DNA from: Roseovarius atlanticus
GTDB taxonomy: Bacteria > Pseudomonadota > Alphaproteobacteria > Rhodobacterales > Rhodobacteraceae
Length of the DNA stretch: 39,932 bases
Direction of reading: 5' to 3'
NCBI RefSeq assembly: GCF_001441615.1
Contig: NZ_LAXJ01000030.1
Location: forward strand, 1-39,932
The position numbers were made by a program, and so were the translations under genes. Positions 24,170-33,407 of the stretch are shown here, piece after piece; the first letter of the stretch is position 1; every line of letters starts with the position of its first letter. Under the pieces are notes generated by a model. It was not told the origin of the DNA, ran no database searches, and worked only from the letters and a program-made list of their open reading frames with translations.

Positions 24170-24467
24170 GTCTCTCCCTCCTGTAGCGCACCGTGTCTCA
24201 AGGGCTCTTGCTGGCCGCGTGCGCCTCTGTCCCAGGGACCCATGGCGCGTCCACGGATTTCCCTATCGCGTGAAGCCTAACGCGTTTCCTGAGGAAACTT
24301 CAATGAAATGCGGCTGATTTCCGGGCGCGAGCGACATCTTTGGGGTGTATTTCCGCCCCGAGACGCCGGCTCTCACCGCGTCGGCGTGCCGGCAGAGTGC
24401 CCGCTCCTGAGGCATCGAAACGTGCAAGAATGCCGATATTAGTGGCAATCGCCCCCGATCCTTCCCT

Positions 24468-24495
24468 TTGCAATTTCCAACGCCATCCCTATATT
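24468..24495 (+). promoter_or_regulatory. Promoter of ssrA
   Basis: TTGCAA (24468-24473), 16 bases, TATATT (24490-24495): a housekeeping sigma-70-like promoter. Its predicted start, near 24502, coincides with the 5' end of the acceptor RNA piece. The ~300 bases to its left, up to the usp start, hold only a short perfect hairpin (GTTTCC-TGA-GGAAAC at 24284-24298) and no gene. Confidence 0.6.
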
Positions 24496-24500
24496 AGGGG

Positions 24501-24812
24501 TGTCCTTCGGGACTATGGACATAAACGCGCTCGTAATAAGCGGATCGGACCCGGGGGCGGTACCCGGCGGCTCCACCAATCACCCGTCGTTGGAGGGATA
24601 TGGGGCCGAAACAGGATCGACGAACGTCTAAAGGGGTAAGCTTTGTCCCGGTGAGTTACCACCGTTATCGGTACGCTAAGCATAATTGCCAACGACAATA
24701 ATGCTCCGGTAGCAATGGCCGCGTAAGCGGTCGGAGTAACCGACTCTTAAGCCCTGGCCTCTAGCAAGGTCAGGCGGGGTTCGCAGGCACCTGGCAACAG
24801 AAGCCTGCACTT
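24501..24812 (+). ncRNA. ssrA: tmRNA, permuted two-piece form
   Basis: The gene is circularly permuted as in other alphaproteobacteria. The acceptor piece comes first (about 24501-24578), containing a GTCC-TTCG-GGAC hairpin and a T-arm and ending in CGGCTCCACCA. An intervening segment (about 24579-24601) follows, then the coding piece, beginning GGGGCCGAAACAGGATCGACG at 24602 and ending near 24812 after a GCAGGC...GCCTGC stem. GGGGCCG pairs with CGGCTCC over 7 bp, with the G3-U wobble that alanyl-tRNA synthetase recognises. The tag frame (24688-24726, GCC resume codon) encodes ANDNNAPVAMAA and a stop. It rescues stalled ribosomes and marks peptides for ClpXP; the adaptor gene sspB lies 2 kb away. 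Exact mature ends are estimated. Confidence 0.95.
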
Positions 24813-24893
24813 TCATAATACAATCTCAGGGTAGAATATCAGGCGACGAGGGCTTGATCAACTCGGGTCAAGTGCACAGCTTTGTCATAGTCG

Positions 24894-25331
24894 TCAATCG
24901 AACTTTCCATGCGCCGTTTGCACGAGTTCATGAAGCTCTCCGCGCTGCCTGCTGAGCAATGCGATATCGTCCTCATCTCGTGCCGCCGCGATGGCTTCGT
25001 CGTAAAGCGACAGGATCCGCTCTTCACCCTTGATCACCGAGTTCAGCACATCCGCGTCAATATCATCAAAAACCGCACGGGTCTTGATGACGAAACGTTG
25101 CACGGTGGAAAAGAAACTGCCGTCCTCATCCGGCACGCAGCCATGTTTGCGCAACCGCGCGGAAAGATCGGCCTCGTGGGCCGCGTGGGCTGCGCAGAAG
25201 CTTTTCATGAGCGGATGAATATCCGGCTCGGCCCGGTCAAGAATTTCATCGTATCCAGCCAAGGTGTCCTTGATGCGAACCTGAAGTTTGGCAAGTGCAT
25301 CGCGGTATTCGGCAGAAGTGACAAGCGTCAT
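24894..25331 (-). CDS. DUF2383/PA2169-family four-helix (ferritin-like) protein
   Basis: 145 residues from ATG 25331, with AAAGGAG 8 bases upstream; the open frame beyond it to 25541 is not credible as coding. The protein is almost wholly helical (SAEYRDALAKLQVRIKDTLAGYDEIL, then HPLMKSFCAAHAAHEADLSARL, a Glu/His-containing helix) and matches the PA2169/DUF2383 family of stress-associated ferritin-like bundles. The second half (AVFDDIDADVLNSVIKGEERILSLYDEAI) is typical. The biochemical function is unknown. A GGAAC-N17-CGTT site sits just upstream, suggesting control by a stress ECF sigma factor. Confidence 0.75.
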   Translation of the reverse strand: MTLVTSAEYRDALAKLQVRIKDTLAGYDEILDRAEPDIHPLMKSFCAAHAAHEADLSARLRKHGCVPDEDGSFFSTVQRFVIKTRAVFDDIDADVLNSVIKGEERILSLYDEAIAAARDEDDIALLSRQRGELHELVQTAHGKFD

Positions 25332-25356
25332 GAAATAAACTCCTTTAATCTTAGTT

Positions 25357-25382
25357 AACGCACCGCTTGCGCGTTCAGTTCC
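25357..25382 (-). promoter_or_regulatory. Candidate stress-type ECF promoter of the DUF2383 gene
   Basis: On the minus strand GGAAC (25382-25378), 17 bases, CGTT (25360-25357), 26 bases before ATG 25331. It matches the GGAAC-N16/17-CGTT consensus of EcfG-type general-stress sigma factors exactly and is well placed. Confidence 0.5.
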
Positions 25383-25571
25383 GAAGTGCACCCGCATCCG
25401 CAAACCGGTTTTGCCGGACCTTATGCTGTTTTCGATCTGCTGCCATCTCAGGGTCGCAACGTTCATGAACCACTGCAGGCCGGGATGACGATCTACGATG
25501 TGCTGTACCGATGGGCCCGGGACGGGTATGACGAAGGCCATGACTGGCCAGTGACGCGGGATGCGCGATGA
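25359..25571 (+). pseudogene. chrB 3' remnant (chromate resistance regulator/protein)
   Basis: An open stretch after a stop at 25356, about 70 codons, ending in TGA that overlaps the chrA start by 4 bases (ATGA). The end reads GMTIYDVLYRWARDGYDEGHDWP, which resembles the C-terminus of ChrB-type proteins (GMxxYDALYxWCR...). ChrB is around 300 residues, so most of the gene is missing. A GTG at 25386 could start a 61-residue peptide, but no good ribosome-binding site is seen. Its left part overlaps the promoter of the DUF2383 gene. The retained overlap suggests it once was the gene preceding chrA. Confidence 0.5.
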
Positions 25572-26812
25572 TAGTGTCGTTTAGCAAGATGTTCCGCGTG
25601 TTCGGGCGGATCGGGATACTGTCCTTCGGCGGTCCGGCGGCGCAGATTTCCCTGATGCAGACAGAGCTGGTGGACAGGCACAAGTGGCTGACCGAAAGCC
25701 AGTTCCTTCAGGCATTGTCGTTTTGTATGCTCCTGCCCGGCCCCGAGGCGATGCAACTGGCCACCTACGCTGGCTGGAAGCTGCGCGGCGTTCCGGGGGG
25801 GCTTCTGGCGGGGTTGCTTTTCGTATTGCCCGGTGCGGCCGTGATCTTCGCGCTGGCGTTCGGGTATGCCTATTTCGGCCAGATGCCGCTGGTGCAGACC
25901 GTTTTTGCCGGCATCAAGGCGGCCGTGGTCGTGATCGTCTTTCAAGCGCTCTACAAACTGTCGCGCCGCGCGCTTCGCGGCGGGCTGGCCCTGACGCTTG
26001 CGCTTGGCGCGTTCGTGGCGATCTTCTTTTTCTCGGTGCCCTTCCCGGCGATCATCGCGGTCGCGGCGGTCATCGGGTTGACCGTGGCGCGCCCCCTGCC
26101 CGCAGATGACCCGCCCGCGCCGGTCGTCACCCGGGGCGGCACACTGCGCACGATCGCCGTCTGGGGCGCGATCTGGGCCGCGCCGCTCGTGATGCTCTGG
26201 GCGTGGGACGCGACCCTGCTGTTGCAGATCGGGCTCTTCTTTTCCAAGCTCGCCGTGGTCACCTTTGGCGGGGCCTATGCCGTCCTGGCCTACATGACGC
26301 AGGAGATCGTCAACGCCTACGGCTGGCTCAGCACCGATCAGATGATCGACGCGCTGGGACTTGCGGAAACCACGCCCGGCCCATTGATCCTGGTCACACA
26401 GTTCGCGGGGTTCATGGCGGGCTTCCTGCAAGGGGGGCCGGGCCTTGCCATCGCCGCCGCAGTCGTCACGCTTTGGGTTACCTTCGTGCCCTGTTTCCTG
26501 TGGATCTTTGCTGCGGCGCCTTATGTCGAGGCTCTTCTCTCGCGCCCGCGTCTCAGGGGCGCGTTCGACGCGATTTCGGCCAGTGTCGCCGGCGTGATCC
26601 TCAACCTGGCCGTCTGGTTTACCTTGCACGTTCTATTCGCCGATATCGGCAAAGGCAGTTTCGGCCCTGCCCTGCGCATTGACAGTTTTTCGGTGCTGAA
26701 TGCGGGCCTCGTTCTACTGGCCGCCCTGCTTTACCTCGGGCTCAAGGTTCCGATGGTCGCTGGACTTGTCCTCATGGGCTTGTTCGCCTGGGGCGTTGAT
26801 ATGCTGATCTGA
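25568..26812 (+). CDS. chrA: Chromate efflux transporter
   Basis: 414 residues, a long-chain (two-domain) CHR family protein. Each half has the repeat signature: FGRIGILSFGGPAAQISLMQ, then PGPEAMQLATYAGW in the first half (about 12-70), and LAVVTFGGAYAVLAYMTQ, then AETTPGPLILVTQFAGF in the second (about 227-285). About ten transmembrane helices. The family exports chromate, driven by the proton gradient and probably in exchange with or competing with sulfate. ATG 25568 overlaps the TGA of the chrB-like remnant. No other chr gene is nearby. Confidence 0.92.
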   Translation: MIVSFSKMFRVFGRIGILSFGGPAAQISLMQTELVDRHKWLTESQFLQALSFCMLLPGPEAMQLATYAGWKLRGVPGGLLAGLLFVLPGAAVIFALAFGYAYFGQMPLVQTVFAGIKAAVVVIVFQALYKLSRRALRGGLALTLALGAFVAIFFFSVPFPAIIAVAAVIGLTVARPLPADDPPAPVVTRGGTLRTIAVWGAIWAAPLVMLWAWDATLLLQIGLFFSKLAVVTFGGAYAVLAYMTQEIVNAYGWLSTDQMIDALGLAETTPGPLILVTQFAGFMAGFLQGGPGLAIAAAVVTLWVTFVPCFLWIFAAAPYVEALLSRPRLRGAFDAISASVAGVILNLAVWFTLHVLFADIGKGSFGPALRIDSFSVLNAGLVLLAALLYLGLKVPMVAGLVLMGLFAWGVDMLI

Positions 26813-26879
26813 CACGAGCGGCCTCTTTTGTTTTGTTTCGAATCCCTTATTGTAAAGCCCGACAGGTTCGAGGACGAAG

Positions 26880-27368
26880 ATGCCGCATTCGATCGACTAC
26901 GGAAAACTGATGCACCGCGCCATGCGGGGGCTGATCCAGCAAGTGCTGTGCGACGTGCGCGACAAAGGCCTGCCGGGCGCGCATCACTTCTTCATCACGT
27001 TCGAGACGACCCACCCCGACGCCGACCTGGCCGACTGGCTGCGGGAACGCTACCCGAACGAGATGACAGTCGTGATGCAGCACTGGTTCGACAACCTTGA
27101 GGTGACCGACGAGGGCTTTACCGTCACGCTGAATTTCGGCGACAGCCCCGAGACGCTTTATATCCCCTATGACGCGATCCAGACTTTCGTCGATCCTTCG
27201 GTCGAATTCGGCCTGCGCTTCGAATCGCAAGACGAGGCGGAGGACGAGGATGCAGATGACCCCAACGAGGATACCGCTCTGGACGAGCAAGGGATCGAGG
27301 TCGAAGAGGACGGGGCGGCCAAGCCGCGCGATGCCGAGGTGGTAAGCCTCGACAGTTTCCGCAAGTAA
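26880..27368 (+). CDS. sspB: ClpXP adaptor SspB-like protein
   Basis: 162 residues. The N-terminal ssrA-tag-binding domain (about 1-110: YGKLMHRAMRGLIQQVLCDVRDKGLPGAHHFFITFET, then VVMQHWFDNLEVTDEGFTVTLNFGDSPETLYIPYDAI) is the alpha-proteobacterial SspB type. It is followed by an acidic linker (EAEDEDADDPNED) and a short C-terminal ClpX-binding tail (VVSLDSFRK). It delivers tmRNA-tagged proteins to ClpXP; the tag-encoding ssrA is 2 kb upstream on the same strand. A GAGGA element precedes ATG 26880. Single gene with fumC about 100 bases downstream. Confidence 0.92.
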   Translation: MPHSIDYGKLMHRAMRGLIQQVLCDVRDKGLPGAHHFFITFETTHPDADLADWLRERYPNEMTVVMQHWFDNLEVTDEGFTVTLNFGDSPETLYIPYDAIQTFVDPSVEFGLRFESQDEAEDEDADDPNEDTALDEQGIEVEEDGAAKPRDAEVVSLDSFRK

Positions 27369-27467
27369 CGCCAACCGCCCGCTGCGCGCGGTATTCCATC
27401 GTGCACAATATTGATCTTTCCGCCCTGTCAGCTATGAAGCCCAAAAGTCGTTTCAGGAGAGTCCGCC

Positions 27468-28861
<1,394 letters not shown>

Positions 28862-28865
<4 letters not shown>

Positions 28866-29041
28866 GCGATATCGTCAATCTCAACCGCTTCCGAAAGGCG
28901 CAGAATCGCGTGAAGAAACGCGCGCAAGCCGATGAAAACGCGGTGAAATTCGGACGATCCAAATCCGAGCGAGAGCTGGACGAGGCGCGGGCCGAGAAGG
29001 CGCGCGAGGTGCTGCGGCAGCATCGCCTCGACGAGGAATGA
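28862..29041 (+). CDS. DUF4169 family small protein
   Basis: 59 residues, ATG overlapping the fumC stop (ATGA). It starts SDIVNLNRFRKAQNRVKKRAQADENAVKFGR and continues as a strongly basic and acidic helix (SERELDEARAEKAREVLRQHRLDEE), matching DUF4169, a short family of Rhodobacterales usually found between fumC and a ribbon-helix-helix gene. Function unknown; the charged helix suggests protein or nucleic-acid contact. Confidence 0.8.
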
Positions 29042-29256
29042 GCCGGCCGGTCAAACGGTCGCTGACCCTGCGCGGGCACCGCACCAGCGTGTCACTCGAA
29101 GACGAATTCTGGAAGGCTTTCAGGGAGATAGCCGCGAAAGAGGATGTGCCGGTCAATGTGCTGGCGGCCCGGATCGACGAGGCGCGGGGTGTGGAGATGG
29201 GCCTGGCCTCGGCCATCCGGCTTTACGTTCTGCGGCATTACCGGACCCAAGGTTAA
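29038..29256 (+). CDS. Ribbon-helix-helix domain protein
   Basis: 72 residues, start overlapping the DUF4169 stop (ATGA). KRSLTLRGHRTSVSLEDEFWKAFREIA contains a beta strand plus helix of the RHH_4 type, followed by the second helix DVPVNVLAARIDEAR and a C-terminal SAIRLYVLRHY segment. Such small proteins are usually DNA-binding dimers acting as repressors. The target is unknown; the fixed link with fumC suggests a housekeeping regulatory role (inference). Confidence 0.8.
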   Translation: MSRPVKRSLTLRGHRTSVSLEDEFWKAFREIAAKEDVPVNVLAARIDEARGVEMGLASAIRLYVLRHYRTQG

Positions 29257-29398
29257 CGTCAGCAGTGACACGAAAACCGCGTCGGTACCGCGTCGGTATT
29301 TCCGTCGGTATCGCGACGGTGCCATGGATCGCGGGCCCGAGTAAACAAACCGCACAGGCTTTACCCCGTCTTAATCCTGATCACGTCACTTTGGGATC

Positions 29399-29629
29399 AT
29401 GTCAGAGCTTCGTCTTCTGTTGCCCGCCGACTTTTGGATGCGCAAGATCTTCGACGCGAAAGCGGCGCAGGAGGGCGGCGTTGTTCGACGCAGCGTGCGG
29501 GATATCGAGCGGATCGTGGGACGTGACCGGTTCCGGCGCGAACTGGAACGGCGGGGCTATCACGCGGTCGAGAATGCGGGACAGGTTGTCATCTTCTGCA
29601 ATAACGAGCGTGTGTCGGTTTGGTGCTGA
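29399..29629 (+). CDS. Small conserved-looking protein of unknown function
   Basis: 76 residues: SELRLLLPADFWMRKIFDAKAAQEGGVVRRSVRDIERIVGRDRF, then RRGYHAVENAGQVVIFCN. Probably an alpha/beta protein. I recognise the type from Rhodobacteraceae, where it carries inconsistent names (sometimes phosphoribosylanthranilate-isomerase-like), but no functional motif is visible. It is followed immediately by a hairpin terminator. The 140 bases between it and the RHH gene hold no gene. Confidence 0.65.
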   Translation: MSELRLLLPADFWMRKIFDAKAAQEGGVVRRSVRDIERIVGRDRFRRELERRGYHAVENAGQVVIFCNNERVSVWC

Positions 29630-29630
29630 C

Positions 29631-29681
29631 GCCAAAAGCTTTCTCAAAGCTTTTGGCAAATCTTTTCTGAAAAGATTTGCC
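29631..29681. terminator. Two mutually exclusive hairpins (bidirectional terminator)
   Basis: Hairpin 1: 29631-29642 pairs with 29646-29657 (12 bp, loop CTC). Hairpin 2: 29655-29666 pairs with 29670-29681 (12 bp, loop CTG). They share bases 29655-29657, so only one can be complete at a time. They lie between convergent genes (small protein on plus, P450 on minus). A- and T-rich arms give short U-runs in either direction. Confidence 0.65.
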
Positions 29682-29685
29682 CTGC

Positions 29686-31053
29686 CTAGTCGCGTGGCGT
29701 GACCTTTAGCCAGACGCCATCCTTGCCGCGCACGGTCAGGTGCGCCACCGGCATGGCGGGGCGTTCGGGCACCGGATCGAAGCGGTAGGCGGCGACCAGC
29801 ATGGACAACAGGAGCGGGCCTTCGATCATGGCGAATCCGGCGCCGGTGCAGACGCGCTGGCCGGCGGAAAACGGCATGTAGGCGCTGCGCAGGCAGGCGC
29901 GTCCGTTCTCGGTGGCAAAGCGCGCCGGGTCAAAGTCATCCGGCCGGTCCCAGAGGCGTTCGTGCCGGTGCTGATGCCAGGGGCTGAGGACGATCTGGCT
30001 GCCTTTTCGGACCGCGCGGTCGCGGAATCGCTCTGGACAGGCGGCCTCGCGCACCATCATCGGCACGGGTGGATAGAGGCGCAGCGTCTCGCGGAAGACA
30101 TCGCGCGACAGCCGCAGCTTGCCCATGTCGGCGAAGGCCATGCTGCCATCGGTCAGAATCTCTTGCGCCTCGGAGGCCACGCGCTCCTGCCAGTCGGGGT
30201 GTATGGCCAAGAGGTAGAGCGCCCAAGCGAGGGCCGAGGCGGAGGTTTCATGCCCGGCGAGGAAGAAGATCGCGACTTGGTCAACCATTTCGGGCGTATC
30301 GAAGCGGTCGCCGGTTTCGGGGTCCGTGGTGGTCATGATCTTGGTGGCCAGATCGTCGGGCGCGGTGCCGGCGGCTATCTCGTCCATCCGGCGGCTTGTC
30401 AGCCGGGTGATGAGGTCGCGGATGGTGCGGGCCGTCGCCTTGGTCTTGGCCCGGTGAAAGCGCGGGAACCAGCGGGGCAGCGGCAGAAAGGCGGCGAGGT
30501 TCAGCATGGGCTGGGTTCGTTGGTGCTCGCGGAACTCGTTGAAGACGCGGGTGGCGATTTCGTCCTCGATGGGAATCGAGAAGAGCGTGCGGAAGATCAC
30601 GTCGGCGGCGACGTGACTGGTTTCGGCCTCGATCTCGACGGGTTGGCCGGTGGCGTGCCGGGCCAGACGGGTGAGGGCGCCCTGCCCCGCGGCGAGCATG
30701 GCGGGAAACGTGTCGCGCAGGCGCCCGCCCTCGAAGGCCGGGTCGATGATGCGGCGTTGGCGCTTCCAGGTCTCGCCATTGGTGACGAAGACGGAATTGC
30801 CAAGAAGCGGTGTGAGGCCTTCGCGCACGCGGTCGGATTTGGGGAAATCGTCGGGGCGTTCTTTCAGCACCAAGTCGACAAGCGCAGGTTCATTGCAGAG
30901 GTAGGAGCGGAAGAAGGGGGTGCGGAATTCGGCCATCCAGGCGCGGTAGAGCCGTGCGGGCTGGGCCGAGAGGATGTCGGCCCGGAAGAGGCGCATGTAG
31001 CGCCAGAGCGAAACGCGGCCCTCGCGGGCCGGGGGCTTGGGCGGCTGCGTCAT
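29686..31053 (-). CDS. Cytochrome P450
   Basis: 455 residues from ATG 31053, overlapping the hydrolase stop by 4 bases; the open frame further upstream is a shadow of the hydrolase gene. All P450 landmarks are present: the I-helix AGHETSA (about 277-283) with the oxygen-activating Thr replaced by the usual E-T pair, ExxR in ETLR, and the heme-thiolate loop FSAGQRVCTGAGFA (Cys near residue 400). It is a soluble heme monooxygenase needing a ferredoxin/reductase not encoded here. The sequence looks like the CYP110/CYP4-like bacterial group, often fatty-acid or alkane hydroxylases; the substrate is not known. Translational coupling to the alpha/beta hydrolase suggests a shared lipid-like substrate. 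Confidence 0.92.
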   Translation of the reverse strand: MTQPPKPPAREGRVSLWRYMRLFRADILSAQPARLYRAWMAEFRTPFFRSYLCNEPALVDLVLKERPDDFPKSDRVREGLTPLLGNSVFVTNGETWKRQRRIIDPAFEGGRLRDTFPAMLAAGQGALTRLARHATGQPVEIEAETSHVAADVIFRTLFSIPIEDEIATRVFNEFREHQRTQPMLNLAAFLPLPRWFPRFHRAKTKATARTIRDLITRLTSRRMDEIAAGTAPDDLATKIMTTTDPETGDRFDTPEMVDQVAIFFLAGHETSASALAWALYLLAIHPDWQERVASEAQEILTDGSMAFADMGKLRLSRDVFRETLRLYPPVPMMVREAACPERFRDRAVRKGSQIVLSPWHQHRHERLWDRPDDFDPARFATENGRACLRSAYMPFSAGQRVCTGAGFAMIEGPLLLSMLVAAYRFDPVPERPAMPVAHLTVRGKDGVWLKVTPRD

Positions 31054-32258
31054 GCCGCCATGCTCGTGAAGCCCGAGGTGGCGCGGGTGATGCGGCTGGG
31101 GGATGGCTGGCGGTTGGCGTAGCGGTCGCCCAAGGTGCGCGGCCCGGCGGTGATCTGGAAATAGTCGTAATCGCCGGGGCGGTCGAAGGCGCAGAGATAC
31201 TGGAAATGCAAGCGGAAGAAGCGCCAGCGCAAGGCCTTCCACCGCTCGGGGCTGAGAGTCTGGGTGAAGGCGGCCGACAGGATCAGCGGCCAGCGCTGGT
31301 TTTCGGGCGCGACGCCGGAGACGCCCACGGGATCGCACAGCGCAAAGGCGCAGCCGTCGCCGGGCGCGGTGACGTCGACCCAAGTGAGTTCATCGCGGGT
31401 CGAGAGCTCTTGCAGATCGGCGCGGAGGCGGTGGGCGTTCTTGAGGAACGAGACCATCGGGACGACCTGCCCCAGCGTGAGGAATGACAGTGTCGGGCCG
31501 TTTTCAGGGACGCGGCCCGCGCGGATCAGGTCCGCGAGGATGGAGACGCCGAGATGCGCGCCGGAGGAATGGCCGACCACCAGCACCTCGTCCACATCCG
31601 TGGTGAGTGCCGCCGCGATTTCGTCGGTGAACTGGGCCATCCGCGCCTCCAGCTCGGGCGGGTTGGCGCCGTTCGACTGGGCGGAATAGGCGTAGTCGTG
31701 CATGAGGTAGTAGGCGAAGAGCTTGTTATCCTTGGCCTTGAACCAGTGGAGCACGGGCGGGACCACGGCAAGCCCGGCCCACGCCGCGTAAGGATGCAGA
31801 AGCGCCAGCAGGCGGCCAATGGCATAGGCCAGCGCGAGGGCAGTGAGCAGTTGCACCAGCAGGAACCCCACCGGGTAGAGCGCGGCAATAACCGGCCCCT
31901 TGCGCAGGCGCATGAGCCGGAAGAGCGCGCCGGAGGCGATATAGGTCCAGGCGGTGCGGATCATCTGCAAGTAGGTGCCCACGATGCCGCGCTCCATACT
32001 GTCGCGGACGATGTCGGACCAGACCAGCACGTCGAAATCGGTGTGGATGTCGTGTCCGTCGATCTGCGCGTCCACTTGCCAGCCGTAGCGGCCTTGGGAT
32101 TTGCGTGCGGACAGGTCCAGCGCATAGCCCGACAGGCCCGCCTGTTCCGCGCCCTCCTTGCGGTAGAGCTCTCGGTAGCGGCGGGGATGGATGGGATCGT
32201 ATCCCGGGATATAGAACACCCGGCGGCGGGTGACGGGGGCGTTGGTGGGGCTGCTCAT
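31050..32258 (-). CDS. Membrane-associated alpha/beta-hydrolase-like protein
   Basis: 402 residues. The N-terminus starts RRRVFYIPGYDPIHPRRYRELYR, an oxyanion-loop-like HGxP equivalent. Two hydrophobic helices lie around residues 120-165 (PVIAALYPVGFLLVQLLTALALAYAIG and a following one). The nucleophile elbow is GHSSGA (about 224-229), and an acid/His pair is expected in the C-terminal part (for example the Asp in GDYDYF). It is probably a lipase/esterase-like enzyme at the inner membrane. It overlaps the P450 start by 4 bases. I know this arrangement from other Rhodobacteraceae, but the pathway is not established. Confidence 0.75.
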   Translation of the reverse strand: MSSPTNAPVTRRRVFYIPGYDPIHPRRYRELYRKEGAEQAGLSGYALDLSARKSQGRYGWQVDAQIDGHDIHTDFDVLVWSDIVRDSMERGIVGTYLQMIRTAWTYIASGALFRLMRLRKGPVIAALYPVGFLLVQLLTALALAYAIGRLLALLHPYAAWAGLAVVPPVLHWFKAKDNKLFAYYLMHDYAYSAQSNGANPPELEARMAQFTDEIAAALTTDVDEVLVVGHSSGAHLGVSILADLIRAGRVPENGPTLSFLTLGQVVPMVSFLKNAHRLRADLQELSTRDELTWVDVTAPGDGCAFALCDPVGVSGVAPENQRWPLILSAAFTQTLSPERWKALRWRFFRLHFQYLCAFDRPGDYDYFQITAGPRTLGDRYANRQPSPSRITRATSGFTSMAA

Positions 32259-32322
32259 GCCAGACCTGTCTTGGCCTCTTCTTGGCGGGAGCGTAGCCCA
32301 TTATTGGGGCGAGAGTAAGGCT

Positions 32323-33075
32323 TTAGCCGACCAGCGCGAGCGCCGGGAACATCTCGAGCAGCCAGTAGGAGAAGGCGGCGAAGCCCCCGGTCAGCATCAG
32401 GAGGCCGATGGTCCAGAGCAGCAGGCCCATGATGCGCTCGATCTGGTCCATGTGGCGTTTCATCCACGCCATCAGCCCGGTGAGGCGCGGCAGGAAGGCG
32501 GCGACCAGCAGGAACGGGATCCCGAGGCCCGCGGCATAGACCGCCAGCAAGAGCGTGCCGCGCGTGACCGAGGCCTCGGAAGCGGCGAGCGAGAGGATCG
32601 CGCCCAGCTGCGGCCCGATGCAGGGGGTCCAGCCGAAGGCGAAGGCGAGGCCCAGGATATAGGCGCCGAAGGTGGTGCCGCCGCGGTCGCCCACGTCGAG
32701 TCGCGCCTCGCGGTCCATGATGCCGATGCGGAAGATGCCCAGGAAATGCAGGCCGAAGATCATCACGATGATACCGGCGGCGGTGTTGAAATAATCCTGG
32801 TATTGCAGCAGTTCGCGGCCCACGGTCGAGGCGGCGAAGCCAAGGAGCAGGAACACCGTGGATAGGCCGAGCACGAAGAAGAGCGCGGGCAGGATCGCCT
32901 TGTTGCGGGTGCGCCTCTCGGACTGAAGGTCGGTGACGGTGACGCCGCTCATGTAGGCCAGGTAGGGCGGCACGATGGGCAGCACGCAGGGGCTGAGAAA
33001 CGAGAAGACGCCGGCCACCAGCGCGATGGCCATGGCGGGGATCAGGGTGGCGTCTATGATGTCGATTCCGTACAT
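32323..33075 (-). CDS. ccdA: Cytochrome c biogenesis protein CcdA-like thiol-electron transporter
   Basis: 250 residues, six transmembrane helices, with the two conserved cysteines of the family in FLSPCVLPIVPPYLAYMSG (helix 1) and FGWTPCIGPQLGAIL (helix 4). It moves reducing equivalents from cytoplasmic thioredoxin to periplasmic thiol proteins, for apocytochrome c reduction or related pathways. ATG 33075. It is divergent from a TusA-family gene with a 104-base gap; both deal with thiol/sulfur chemistry. Confidence 0.92.
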   Translation of the reverse strand: MYGIDIIDATLIPAMAIALVAGVFSFLSPCVLPIVPPYLAYMSGVTVTDLQSERRTRNKAILPALFFVLGLSTVFLLLGFAASTVGRELLQYQDYFNTAAGIIVMIFGLHFLGIFRIGIMDREARLDVGDRGGTTFGAYILGLAFAFGWTPCIGPQLGAILSLAASEASVTRGTLLLAVYAAGLGIPFLLVAAFLPRLTGLMAWMKRHMDQIERIMGLLLWTIGLLMLTGGFAAFSYWLLEMFPALALVG

Positions 33076-33179
33076 GCTTTCCGTCTAGTGCAAAACGCCG
33101 GGGGCGTCACGCGGCGCGGGGTCACAGCGCGGTCACATCTCGGTGGACAGGCTGTAACGCTTGGATTACCCCGGGCGCC

Positions 33180-33407
33180 ATGAGCGAACCTGAGATCATC
33201 GACGCCGTGGGGCTCTTGTGCCCCCTGCCCGTTCTGAAGCTGCGCAAGCGGATGAAGCCGCTGGCGCCGGGCGACGTGATCGTGCTGCGCGCCGACGACC
33301 CGGCGGCGGTGATCGACGTGCCGCATTTCTGCGCCGAGGCGGGGCATGAACTGGTCGAGACGGTCGAGGACGGGGCGGTGACGCTCTACCGGGTGCGCAA
33401 AGGGTAG
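33180..33407 (+). CDS. TusA/SirA-family sulfurtransferase
   Basis: 75 residues with the family's start IIDAVGLLCPLPVLKLRKRM, where the CPxP cysteine (residue 14) carries the persulfide, and a C-terminal VPHFCAEAGHEL. It hands sulfur to acceptors in tRNA thiolation, molybdenum cofactor or sulfur-oxidation pathways; which one cannot be told here. Divergent from ccdA. The ~270 bases downstream, to the next gene end, contain no convincing gene. Confidence 0.9.
   Translation: MSEPEIIDAVGLLCPLPVLKLRKRMKPLAPGDVIVLRADDPAAVIDVPHFCAEAGHELVETVEDGAVTLYRVRKG

Noticed and set aside
24284..24298. GTTTCC-TGA-GGAAAC hairpin in front of ssrA
   Set aside because: Too short to call a terminator and without a U-run; kept only as a remark.
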